Assembly: GCF_001039355.2 (NCBI RefSeq)
Contig: NW_019775928.1
Coordinates: 126,001 to 152,046, forward strand
From: Lingula anatina
Lineage: Eukaryota > Brachiopoda > Lingulata > Lingulida > Lingulidae
DNA length: 26,046 nucleotides
Direction: 5' to 3'
Positions 1-12,200 of this stretch are shown here, in pieces. The notes below the pieces were generated by a model. That model searched no databases. It was not told the DNA's origin and saw nothing but the letters and a program-made list of their open reading frames with translations. Within the stretch, counting starts at the first letter, position 1; each line of letters begins with the position of its first letter. Made by a program: the position numbers and the translations under genes.

Positions 1-53
1 GCGTACGTGATCTACGTGTAGAAAGAAAAAACAGCTCTATGAGAAGGAGCCGG

Positions 54-55
<2 letters not shown>

Positions 56-121
<66 letters not shown>
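56..121. repeat. Compound microsatellite (GT)n(GA)n
   Basis: About 21 GT units followed directly by about 12 GA units. Confidence 0.97.
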
Positions 122-128
<7 letters not shown>

Positions 129-631
129 TAGGGGGAGCGACATATACAAAGAGCATTGTACTACTTCCAGGCTCAATTCTATTTCCCCACAAAAATACAT
201 CACAACAACACAATTCGAACCATTTTAGAGACCTAAACAAACAAGACAGAAAAGAAAAAGGTTGTAGAGACCAAAGTCCTTCTTAACAATGGCTGCGTTT
301 GATAACAAAGAAGATAAAATCGCACAAGCTTTGAATAATGAATGACTATGATATGTTTTTGAGTTAAATAAATTATTACATGTGTTGCCATCCATCTTTT
401 TTAAATAACCCATTTATATTTTTATGTAGATACTCAAGATACGAATATGAATTTATTTATTTATTACAACGGGGTTTTTACCCACTGTCACCCGTTTCAC
501 CTTTGAGACTATGACAATAATATATAATAGTCAACATCCAATCCATGAATCAGTGTTCATGAACATTAAATTTTGTAGCCATTTCTTTTGTAACATATTT
601 CTGGAGGTGTGAAAACTTCGTTGTCCAAGTG

Positions 632-633
632 AA

Positions 634-688
<55 letters not shown>

Positions 689-690
689 AT
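632..690. repeat. (AATA)n microsatellite
   Basis: About 15 uninterrupted AATA units. Confidence 0.97.
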
Positions 691-2021
691 ACTTTACAGC
701 AATTCTGTGTTTGAGTAAGCCAAACAGAATAAACGACCAACAAGTGTTTTTGTTTAAGAATTATTCTCTTTGCATTAGAATTTTTAACAATAATCTTAAC
801 CGGCACTTAATTTTATTTGAAATGTAAGCATGTGTCAGTTGTTTGCCTTAGCCCTCCACTTCACAAAACACCGCGCAAACATGCACACACTGCCTCTAAC
901 ATGTTCTTTTTCTCCGAATTCTAACATGTTCTATTTCTATTTATTCTATTTATGAAAAATTGCCGGCCAAGCATAATTGTGTGCAGGACAAACAAATTTG
1001 ACAAAACAAAAATAAAAAACAGACCTCTGACGCAAATGGTTATAAATTGGGTGTCTTTTTCTGTGTTTTCCATCGGCTATTTCTGCGTCTTCTTTGGTTA
1101 AGTAACTTGCTTGTTCTCACCGTTTTAAAGTTATAGTATAAGTAGTTGTTTGTGCCATCCGAACGACAAGCTAAAAGGAAACAAGACACTATGAAAATAA
1201 CCCCCTTCCAAAAATAGTCGCTTAAGTGTGCACCTTCTTACTTCTAACCTCCCATTCAAAAATTCTATTAAAAGCGGTTCGGAGAATTGGTCTTGCTGTA
1301 AAAAGTGTTTTGTTTTGGCACTGGTTGAAATGTATAAGAACTCCACTTAAATAAAACTTTTCTGAAATTAAGTTTGCTAAATTTAAAGTAACTTGGTCAA
1401 AATTGAGGGCCGAAATCCTCGCGATGAAAACAACGTCGTCTTACCTTTGTGAGGCCAGTAAATAATGATGAATTATCATTATATATATCAATCTTAACTG
1501 ATCATCTAATAATTTTCAAATAACTTATTGAATTTGAAGATACTGTCTACTCTCACTGCCTTCTTGAACTCGTTTATTTAAATCTAACATGTACAATTTT
1601 GTAACAATTTTATTTCCAGTAAAACTGTAACAAAAAGCAGGGAATTATTTAAAAAGTGTAATAAGCAATTCGGATATTATTACTGACTAATTGAACAGAG
1701 AGAAGGAAAGTATTAGATTACATAAAAGGAAGAAAACACGAACTGTACCTTCCAAATCTTAAAACTGCCAACGCCAGATTACTTTTTTAAATTTGATATT
1801 TTGTTTTCTTAGCTGTTCACATTAATGTTTAGTTGATTGATATTGTTCTTGACTTCTATATTAGAAATATACCTCCATATGGGATATTTCATGTGGACTT
1901 CCAAAGGACTTAATATAACCTCAAATTGAAATTTTAATCAATATAGATAACTAGGTTCGTTTATCCATAATGCAAATAAAAATGATATGTATCTATTATA
2001 GTTCAAGTGTGCGTTTAGCCA

Positions 2022-2162
2022 ATGCAAAAGAGACCACGTTACTCCATAGGTTTGCTATCAGGCTATCGCAGTGTCTTATCACAGAAGTTATGGGAAGATC
2101 GCCCCCGAGAGCCTGTCTTCGGCGACCCCAGAATTGACAAACTGATACCACTGTGCCTCTGA
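2022..2162 (+). other. 46-codon open stretch of unknown status
   Basis: ATG at 2022 opens a 46-codon frame ending TGA at 2160-2162, in a patch visibly richer in GC than its surroundings (2030-2230). It begins MQKRPRYSIG and includes SVLSQKLWEDRP. I recognise no family. It could be a short exon, a small ORF or a fossil repeat, and chance is not excluded. Confidence 0.15.
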
Positions 2163-2806
2163 TCTTACCGCGGACGCCCCTCTCTTCACAATGTCTCGTT
2201 TGTTGCTACCTAAGACCCAAAATACTGGGTGCTAGTTGCTACAAAGGTTACTTAATTCTTACGATTGTCTGATTGTTTTCTTCCCGCAGGTGCTGTGGGT
2301 ATCTCGAGCTTTTTGTTTGAGTAGGGTGATTATACGTCTTGTCTGTATTTGATTATTGGAATAGGCCAATGTATCTTTATCTACTTCGTCCTTTAGAATC
2401 TATTCGGAAAATATTTGAATTGGAACATAGAATATTTTCATTTTCAGGGGTGTTACACATCGTATCGTATTATTAGCTATGGAAGCACATTTTGAAACAA
2501 CATATCGTAAAAAAAGATGACGAAAACTAAAAAAAAAAGAAAAAAAGAGAATGCTAATGAACAAAATCTGAAGGCAATTACAAGCAATATAAAAAAGATG
2601 CATCTTTCAATTAAAAAACTAAAGATATATATATTTCTCACCCCCACCGAGATGTACTCAATAAGCCTCACTGTCTTTCTATGCCTATTGATTACGCACG
2701 ACAGAATGCTCTTCATTTCACGCAGAGCGCAGCGCATGTTTTCGCGTTTAGATGACGTCCTTAGGTTATTTTTGTCCACTAAATACAAAAATAAATCTTT
2801 GAGACG

Positions 2807-2808
<2 letters not shown>

Positions 2809-2846
<38 letters not shown>
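2809..2846. repeat. (CT)n microsatellite
   Basis: 19 CT units. A looser CT-rich tract also follows the exon 1 donor at 3302-3337. Confidence 0.97.
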
Positions 2847-2848
<2 letters not shown>

Positions 2849-3166
2849 CTGATCAGTATGTTCTTTTTCTGCTTATAAATTGTGTCCTATTCTAAAACAC
2901 ACCTTGTGTTTCAGAGTCTAAGGCATTCGGTTTCTAATGATTATGATTTATGAATTTTTAATACTCGCGAACTCATGGTGTCATCTACCGGCAATTTCGG
3001 AAATCACAAATATCTAAATATTTTAATAGAGAAATTGTTGATTTGGCAGCGGAATAATGCATCAGTTACGTAACTATACAGTTTTGCACATGCATTGGCT
3101 TATATGTTCTGAGCGTATTATGATTCAACATTTCTGTTAGTCATATGTGTCATGTGCTTTTTTCAG

Positions 3167-3297
3167 GTGATTGGAACGCCACCTTGTGGGATTTTTCCAC
3201 AGCTTTGATAACAGCGCAATACACATTTGACAGGAGCGTTCTCTTCCGATTCTACATCACCGCAGACGACAGAAATTCTACTCGTAATATTATTCAG
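3167..3297 (+). CDS. M13 peptidase exon 1 of those visible
   Basis: Follows a pyrimidine-rich acceptor (ctttttt-cag) and ends CAG before gtgacc. It enters with two bases of a split codon and leaves in phase 0. It encodes the [10 protein letters not shown] segment and a [11 protein letters not shown] end, matching the M13 region before the conserved DQxGL. N-glycosylation sequons (NAT, NST) fit an ectodomain. Confidence 0.88.
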
Positions 3298-4738
3298 GTG
3301 ACCCTCTCTCTGTCTCTTTCTCTCTCTCTCTTTCTCATAAATCAGAAAAAAAATATTGATATCGCTTATTGAGCGTTTTTAATGAAATTATAAAGATCGT
3401 TTTTTTTTTCAACAGTTTTGATAGCGAAAACCTCGGTGATAAGGGGAAATTATGCGAAAATTCCAAGACTAAAGTTTTTTCTTGCTACAAAAAGATGGTA
3501 CTGTATGTCTGTAATCATTTCATTATTTTCTGTAGATTGACCAAGGCGGCTTAACAACGGACAGAAGCTATTACTTTGAAAACGAAACCACAAGCACCTT
3601 CTATATAGCCTACAAAGAATTCATGGTGAGAATAGCAGCTCTCATGGGTGCAGACGAAAACGCGACAGAACAGTTCGTTCAAGATATTATAACGTTCGAA
3701 AAAAGTTTAGCAAATGTAAGTATACTTGGTGAATCCTAATACTCGTATTAATCATTCTTGCAAGCCTTAACTGTTTGTGCTGTTCGAGCAGAATCCAACG
3801 AATATTCTTAAGTCTATCTTAATAAATTTGTAACTGAATCCTGCAGGTTCAAGGTTTCCACCTGCAAAATTCCACGATTACTGACGATTTTTAAAATTTA
3901 TCAATTCCTGGCGGTGCGTGGAATTCGTAGTCGGTGTGCAATAGGGCAATACGCATAACGCAATGGATGAGCTTCCAAACAAGTACGGAACAACTCGGCT
4001 GTTTTCGTTCATCTACGCATCCTGCCGGTGAAGCGCGGAATCATCCGAGGTCGGCCGAATGCGACAAGCGATTCAGTTATCACATATTATGTTCTTCCAG
4101 ATCACCATTGCCACAGACGCTCCAGAAAGAATCGACCCCGACTTGCTGTATAACAAACTGACCCTGGGCGAGCTTAAAGAATTATCTCCATATGTAAATA
4201 TTCCGATTTTATCTCGTTTTATTAAATGTGAATAATTTTCAACTTGAATAAGAAATATTTGTTCCAAAGAATAAAAATGAATAAAGATAAATAATTTATT
4301 TTAAGTTTTTATACACTTCTATACACCACCACACAATAAAAATGCCTTACATTTAGGTCCACTATGTTTAATAAGGCTTAAACTGGGAGTCTTTAGGTTG
4401 AAATAATCATAATTAAATCATTCTCAAGTTTATAAATTAATGATAACAAGTGATAAATTATACAGTAGATTTAACTGTTATTCTATATTTACATATGTTA
4501 CAGCAAAAGTCTAAAATATGTAGGATTTTGAATTATAGTCACTTATTATTCATTTTTTTTTTCATTCTTTAATGTTTTATGTTTCTAGGTAGATTGGGTG
4601 TCTTTCTTTGCGCACAACTATGATGACATCACGAACGCTACAGAAGTTATTATAACCAACAGAAGATATTTTGGAAATTTATCGGAATTAATAGATAATA
4701 CGGAACCAAAGTAAGCATCAATGTCTCAATAGAGTACC

Positions 4739-4770
<32 letters not shown>

Positions 4771-6212
4771 ATAAACAAAGCGCCTCACTTTTCTTTCAAG
4801 GAAAATTCGATTTGACAACGGATATTATACCTTCAAGCTAAGATACTAATTAAAATTAATATGACTGTTCATTGGCGGTGTTTTATCATTCCAGAGTACT
4901 AAACAGTTACCTAGTTTGGGTCGTCATGCGCGGCTATTTACATCTCCTTTCATCTGACTTCCGTGGAGCGATGGAAGATTATCAGAAAGCTAGGAGAGGT
5001 GAGTGTTGGTTGTTTTAATAGGCGTTTCCAGAGCCCTTCCCCCTCCCCCTCCCCCACCCCCACACAAACACACACATAGACAGAAAGAGAATGACGATTT
5101 AATATTTATGCCTCCAATAATTTTGAAAATACATCGGCAGTTCTGTATTTAAACAAACGCATCCTTTTTCTAATTTGCTTTTAATGCTGTTACTTGAATT
5201 CATATACTTGTACTGACATTAATATTAGAAAATAAGCATTCGCTTAAAAAAAGTAAGAACGTTTGGAATCGGCTGTATTAAATACAAAGATACAGCTTGG
5301 AATCGGATGTAATTATATAATTTCCATGAAGGTACCACAAAAACTCAGGACCGTTGGAAAACCTGCCAGTCAGCCGTAAATTCACAGTTCGGCTTAGCTC
5401 TGGGTGGCCTCTTTGTCGAAGAATATTTCTCCCCGGAGAGCAAGACCGAGGTTAGTTTCCAGGGATGTCTGCTTAACAAATGAAAGGTAGCCTAAATTTT
5501 TTTGCAAACTTTTAGACAAGCACTTTGTCTGTTTCGACCTTAAACGAGGTCTCAAATAGCCGGGGCATTTGTCATTTATACAGGTATCATATGTGTGTAT
5601 GATGTGACCATGCTCTTTGACGTGGTGGACTGCCATAAGATCTGTCACTATATATTTAGGTACTACACTACAACGGAACAAAATTGGCGAAAATCATTTT
5701 CTCATTCTTTCTTAGGCGGAAGATTTAATAGCTAGGGTGAAAGACGTATTTGTTGGACGGTTGGACTCCATCTACTGGATGGATGAGCAAACGAAGGAAG
5801 CGGCGAAAGAAAAGGTAGTATTTTTCAATGGTTTTCTTCTCTCAGAAATTGCAATTGCTTTGAATAGATACTGCAAACAATTAAGTTTTGACAGTTTGCG
5901 TTCGTCGCCTTTGTTTATAGGTATATTTCTTTTATACATGTTATTTTTCATATTAACAGTACATTCTTTATTCAGTAACCACCGTGTTCGTTTCTTTACC
6001 AGGCTTATTCAATGAAGTATAAGATCGGATACCCACCCATGGCCATCAACACCACTGCCCTTGACGACAAGTACAAAGGGGTAAGTTTCATCGCGCCCAC
6101 ATAGAGTGGACGTTATCGACAGAAGACTCACTGAAATCACAGATTCTGGATCGAGTTCTTAAGTTTCAGTGAACACCAGTGGTTTTCTTTCTTTCTTTCT
6201 TTCTTTCTTATT

Positions 6213-6259
<47 letters not shown>

Positions 6260-9200
6260 TTTTCTTGTCATTGAAACCTCTGTTCGTTAGCAATACCTTT
6301 ATCACTGTTTAAATGCATCATTTTGTTATCTTTAATAAACCAGTTATTACTTTTTGTTACGAAAGACACCGTTACAACGTCATGATAAACACAATATGTA
6401 GACATTACCCACCTTTAGTGGCTTCATTTTGTTTTCCACTTCATTTTGTTTCTTTCATTTCATTATTAATTATTATTTTTTTTTTTCGAAAATTGTAATA
6501 TCATTTTCTTTCCAATATTCAGGTGAACATTAGCTGTGCGGATTGTTACTTACAAAACGTATTAGCTAGAATACCCAATGATTACAAAGAATCGGCAGAG
6601 AGACTCAAGAAGCCAGTGGATAAAAACAGGTATTCAGTGTTTTTGGTATTGTGACTTTTTAAATGGCTGTTTTCTTTTTTTTTATTTTCCCTTACAAATT
6701 AGCGGCCATCTTGAAAAGTCTTTGTCTCCGAAGTTGCAACCAAGCTAGTTTTGTTTCTTACAAAAAAAACGCATTTACCAGTTTGTGCCAAGTAATTATG
6801 ATTTATATTCAAATACCAAGCTAACGAACAATTTTGTTCGTTTAGAATCCCTTTTTAAAGACCGCCTAAGAAGGCACTAGTACATGTAAATGTTTCATCA
6901 AATCCTCCTCTGAACATTGTTCATTCCAGGTGGTACATGAATCCACAGGTGGTGAACGCGTATTACTCGTCCACGTCAAACCAAATGGGTAAGTGCCAGT
7001 ACCAATGCCAGCACCAGTAGATCTGTGGCGTTCAGAGATAGACCAAGACTGGTTTTGGTTTAAAACACTTCACCGGTCAACCAAATCGTTTCTTGATTAT
7101 TCAATTGTATTGTTTGAAACAAATGGGTGGACCATTCCCAGAAACTATCGTACTAACTTTACAGGGGCGGATACAGGATTTTTCTAAAGGGGTGGGGGGT
7201 GGGGGGTTTCGCGGACCGCGGACCGCGGACCCTCCCCCCCCCCTCCTCCTTAGCGTGGAGTCCGGGGACGGAAAATTTGGTATTTTAGAGGGCGAACGGT
7301 GCCGCTTGGTACGGTTTAGAACTATATGATTCAGCGAGTCAAAATTCTAATTTCAAGAGGGGACCATCGGTGCTTTTTTTAGAAATCGAAATTATGCAAA
7401 AGGTAATTTGTTCGCACCAACGAGAGCCTGCATTCGTTGTCGATTGCGGGGCCAGCTTGTTGTTGTGGTGAACTGACATGCGTCATGTGGGATTTGAACT
7501 CGTGACTTGTCGTTACCATGGCTTGCTGATGGCTTGGTATATTTTTTGCAACCCTCCACGCTACCGACTGCTCCGTGACCGACCCGCCGTCCTCCATTCC
7601 TAGGGGTTTCCTCTTATGGTAATCAAACGCAAATTTTAGAAATTATTCATAGCAAAAAAGTCTCAATGAATGTTCAGGATTCGAACCCGTATATAAGTGT
7701 CTATCTTTGTCAAAGGCGGCGAAGTTACCACGGAGCCAGAGAAGCTACGTTGATGTAGGGGATCAAATGGAAACTTTCTACTTTCTCACAGAGAGGGCCA
7801 GTATGGCTGTACATGTATTAATCTGCCATAACAATCAATAGGCCTTGAGCCGTACAAATGTATTTCATGGTTTGATAAAGTATTATTTACATTACACATT
7901 ATAGTGCTATCCGGTTTTATACAGGACAGGGTAGCGCTATCCAATGGATAACCCTATACAATAAACGTAAAGACACATTTTATTAAAGCTATAATTCCAC
8001 CTTTTTTCAGTATTTCCTGCTGGGATCATGCAATGGCCGTTCTTCGATAAAAACCAGCCAAGGTAAATAGATTTTTAAGTGAATGAATAAATAAATAAAC
8101 AGAAAAAAGAGGAACTTTCATTTTAATAAGATTCATACTTAAATTTTTTCAAAGGGATTAAAATTTTTCAGTCATTTTAGAAATCGTATTATGAAAATAT
8201 TCTCCTGATTCACACCTATTTCTCAGAATGTGAAATTTTGAGTTTTACACAGTTTGAATGGATTAAAGACTGTAAATAAATAAATAAATAAATAAATAAA
8301 TGAATAAATTATTACCATATACTTGCAATTTAGGTTTATGAATTACGGTATGATAGGAGCAGTGGTGGGCCACGAACTGACGCATGGATTCGACGACAGT
8401 GGTAAGGGCAAAGTTTTTACTGCTAAACTAAACCCTTAAGCAAGGGCGGCTAGGTCCTGGTTATGGAATGTAGTGCGAAAACTTTGTACGTGTATTCTTG
8501 ATAAAACGAGTTAATGACGAGTTAATGACTGTGGTAGGTGGAGTGCAGTGCGCTAGAGATGGGTAAAGATTCAACCCAAAAATAGAATAAAATGCATGTT
8601 ATTAATTATGAATAAAATATAGATAAATAATTAATAGATCTTAAAATTAGACGAAATTGTAATATGAATCAAAAACTGAATAAAGAAAAGATTTATGAGT
8701 CGCAGAAGCCCCTAGTGAGGATCGAACTCACGACCCCTGGTTTACAAGACCAGTGCTCTAACCACTGAGCTATAGAGGCGTCTGAAAATCTCTAGCTCAG
8801 CGCGTTGTCGTCGGTGTGCGCCGAGCTTCTATTGTTCACATTAAAATTGTTCTGTTTCGTTTAATTCAGTAAATTTAGCGGAGTGATTCTTTTTGCTACC
8901 TTCCATTGGAATTTAACATCGCAACATCTAATTTCTTAGTGTGCAATGGGCGCATGGAAAGACTATACACTAGGCTACTTAGGCACAATTTAGATTTTAA
9001 AAAGATTTTTGAAATCTGGAATGAATGCAAAATAGATGCAGTTAAGCCCCTAGTGAGGATCGAACTCACGACCCCTGGTTTACAAGACCAGTGCTCTAAC
9101 CACTGAGCTATAGAGGCTGCTGATGGCCAATTGCTCAGCGTGCTGCTCACCGTGTGTGTTTGGTTTCAGCTGATAAGAATCATAAGATAACAAAATTTTC

Positions 9201-12200
9201 CTTTGGACGCAGATTTTTCGCTAAATAAAACTAGCGAATTTTTATATTCTGTGGGCAAGTTAAAGTCCAAGAACACCACAAAGTTAAGAAAATTTTGTGT
9301 GTAAGTGAAAATTGCCGTTATTAGGCCTATTTTAGAGTTACACACACTGGACAAAAGAAGTGTCACCCCTACTGAGCCAATACTATGGGGGAGATAAATG
9401 ACTGCGGAATGATATGCTCCTGGTATCATTTTATTAACATCAAATTTCACAAAAAATCACAAAATGAGAACAAAATATACATTCTACCAAAATATGCAGT
9501 TTCAAGTCCAAAATTAGTACTTAGTGGCATAGCCACGTGACCTAATAATAGGTGCCAGTCTACGAAGCAAGGTTTCATATAATTGTCTGATGCGTTCAGG
9601 GCTAATGCTGGCCCAAGCATGAAACACTGAATATAACAGAGTTTCTCTGCTGGTTAGACGGGCATTTGTAAAAAGTTTTGACATATCATTCCACACATTT
9701 TCTATTATGTTTGCATCCGGACTCTGGGCAGGCCACATCACCCTGCGAATGTCCTGTTGGTCAAACCAATCATCAACTGCTCTGGGCCTGTGACAAGGAG
9801 CATTGTCATCCTGGTGAACAGATGGATAATTCCTTTCACCAAACATGTTAGTAATAGATGGTAGCAAGCCTGACTCCAAAACATCGATATATTTCTAGTG
9901 ATTCATGTTTCCATTAACCACTATCAATTCGCCCAAGCCATGGATGCTGATGCAGCCCCACACCATGATGAATATGCTGCTCCGGGTTCGAAAATTCAGT
10001 GCATGTGGTTCAAATGCTTTACCAGCAGTTTGCCAGCATAGTACCCGTCTGTCATCAGAGGTCAGACCAAAGCGACACTCATCAGAAAAAATATATAGGA
10101 CCAATTGTCATGAACTGTCCAGTTCCAGATCCTGTTGACCCTAGTTTACTCTACGTTGCCTGTTTTGTAACGATATAAGAGGTTTCAGTCTTGCTACCCT
10201 GCTGTACACTCTCTGAGCATGTAACCGACGCCTAGCAATTTTCACAGACACATTCTTATGTGTGAAATTGTTCCACTGTGTTGTCAACTGACAAGCAGTG
10301 TCGAACTTTGACAACCTGGACATCAAAATCAGTCGTCGGTCTTCACGGCCAGTATTTTTTCTTGGACGACCCATCAGAGGCAATTTGTCTCTTGATCCAG
10401 TGTTTCTATACCGAGACCAGACCCTCTGCACGGTTCTGACTGAACAATTCAATTGTATCGATATTCTGACATTGCTTATATTCCGCCTCTTCAGGTTAAT
10501 AACTTGCACCTATAACCGTTAGATAATTGCCTATATCTTGCCATATTGGAGGAAGACAGGAATAACATTTGCTGTACATGTACAAGACCAACAATACAAT
10601 TCCATGGTATAGCGGTTTTATACTCATTAGTCACATTATAAGTAGACCAGGCATTATAAGTACCCAAGATCTGCCTACTTTTATTACTCTGAGTTAGGGG
10701 GTGACACTTCTTTTGTCCAGTGTGTGTATACATTTTTACCAATTTTAGCAACTTGAATGTATTGACTCTTTTTGTCTTCGTGTTTTGTAAATAATTGACA
10801 AACAAAAGGTATTCAATGGTGGGAATAGAATTAATTTAACATTGAAAAAAAACTTTATGCAGACAATCTTGATTTTATAACGCTGTAGAGCCTAATGGGG
10901 AAACCACGTCTCAGGAGCAAAATGAATTTTGGATGGAAACCTAGAAATGTGATGGCTAAAACGAAAGTTGCTATATTAATTTAATAAGGGGAAAATGCTT
11001 TTTCAGGAGCAAAATATAATTTGGATGGTAACCTAGAAATGTGGTGGCAGTCAGAGGCTTGGTCGGGATTCGAGGAAAGTACGAAATGTGTGTCGGATTA
11101 CTACTCGACATATTCCGTGAAAAACATGACGGTAAGTAACTCCTGTGGTAGACGTTATGGGAAAAGTAAGGGTTTCTATCGCATTAGCTATTGCTCATTA
11201 ATTCTCGTGAGCTCCCGCTGAATGCAATCAGATTATCAGATCAACTCGTCTCCTCTTGCCATTGAGTAGAATACAGACAAGCCAGCGGAGCCGGAGTAGA
11301 TAGGCCTAGACTGTAGACAGATGAATTATTGTGAAAAGTGAATAAGGAAATGCATTTGACTTCTGAAACTCGGCGTGAGAATATCGAACGGCATGTTAAA
11401 TAATTTAATGGGTTCCTTGTCGTTTCTGTGCATTACCAAAATCTGTCGACGAACACCTCATTTCTCTCTCTTTTTATGTTCTCGTGCTCTAGGTAAACGG
11501 GAAGTTAACTCTCGGAGAAAACATTGCTGATATCGGCGGCCTTTTACAAACGTATTACGTATGTATTCCTGTTAAGGTCTTCTTAACTGCGTGGAAATAA
11601 GTTTTTTCAATTAAAAGATAATATCAACAATCTAAAAAAAACTTGGAGGATTTATTTCATTATGCGTTCTTGACAAAATAGCACTAAGTCACAAATCTTG
11701 CAACGCTATTTTTTTCTCAGTATAAAGATTGGCGTAAAGAATAAAGCTATAACATATTTTATCGCATTTGTGAACTGAATTATTTCCCAGGTTGATGATC
11801 ATTTCCATTTCTTCGCAGGCCTATAAAAACTGGGAGACAGAAAACGGCCCAGAGCGCACCCTGCCGGGACTGAACAGGACGACACACGAAGCATTTTTTA
11901 TAAGTTTTGCCCAGGTGAGTAAATACTAAATATATAATAATAAATAATACTAATCCTATCCCAAAAGGCGCAAAAAAATCATATTACAATTTTTCCATGC
12001 GCACACTACGAGTTGTAGGTTGAGCTAACTGCATTGGGGGAATTAGTTGTCAGCTCAAAAAAGCATAGCAAGACCGGTGACTCAGCGCGCTACTAACAGT
12101 GTGAGCTGGACTTCAGCTGAGCATACAACAAAATGCTTCTTTAAAATATGAATTTTTATCGAAAATTATGGGAATTATGTTTCAAAATTGTCAGCAAGGA

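Larger units (their letters stand above)
1..3166. other. Upstream region or intron with no recognisable exon
   Basis: I looked here for the missing N-terminal M13 block (Cys-x-x-F-Y-x-Y-A-C-G-x-W and a membrane anchor) and found none. The content is AT-rich DNA with a (GT)n/(GA)n tract, an AATA repeat, a (CT)n tract and one more GC-rich patch at about 2030-2230. It may be a large intron of the peptidase gene or its upstream flank. Confidence 0.5.
9341..10726 (-). mobile_element. Tc1-type DNA transposon (DD34E), 1386 bp
   Basis: Perfect 29-bp inverted terminal repeats (9341-9369 and 10698-10726, beginning cacacactgg) are flanked by TA on both sides (9339-9340, 10727-10728), the Tc1/mariner target duplication. 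A single transposase gene fills the interior on the - strand. The element sits in the M13 intron after exon 12, opposite to the host gene. Confidence 0.97.

Noticed and set aside
12-286. Overlapping ORFs with long Thr-His, Leu-Ser, Cys-Val or Arg-Glu runs
   Set aside because: They are translations of the (GT)n/(GA)n microsatellite.
290-344. Short ATG-initiated frame (MAAFDNKEDK...) as a possible first exon
   Set aside because: Only 18 codons to TGA, no convincing donor, and no resemblance to an M13 N-terminus.
531-806. - strand ORF with repeated Ile-Tyr-Leu-Phe
   Set aside because: Translation of the AATA microsatellite; no family signal.
2285-2340. Good-looking acceptor ttcttcccgcag with following open frame
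   Set aside because: No frame after it resembles M13, and no matching donor in a compatible phase.
8896-9150. ORFs on both strands around 8.9-9.15 kb
   Set aside because: They run through the tRNA-Thr gene at 9046-9117; coding is not credible.
9905-10522. + strand ORFs of 74-77 codons
   Set aside because: Antisense shadows of the Tc1 transposase.
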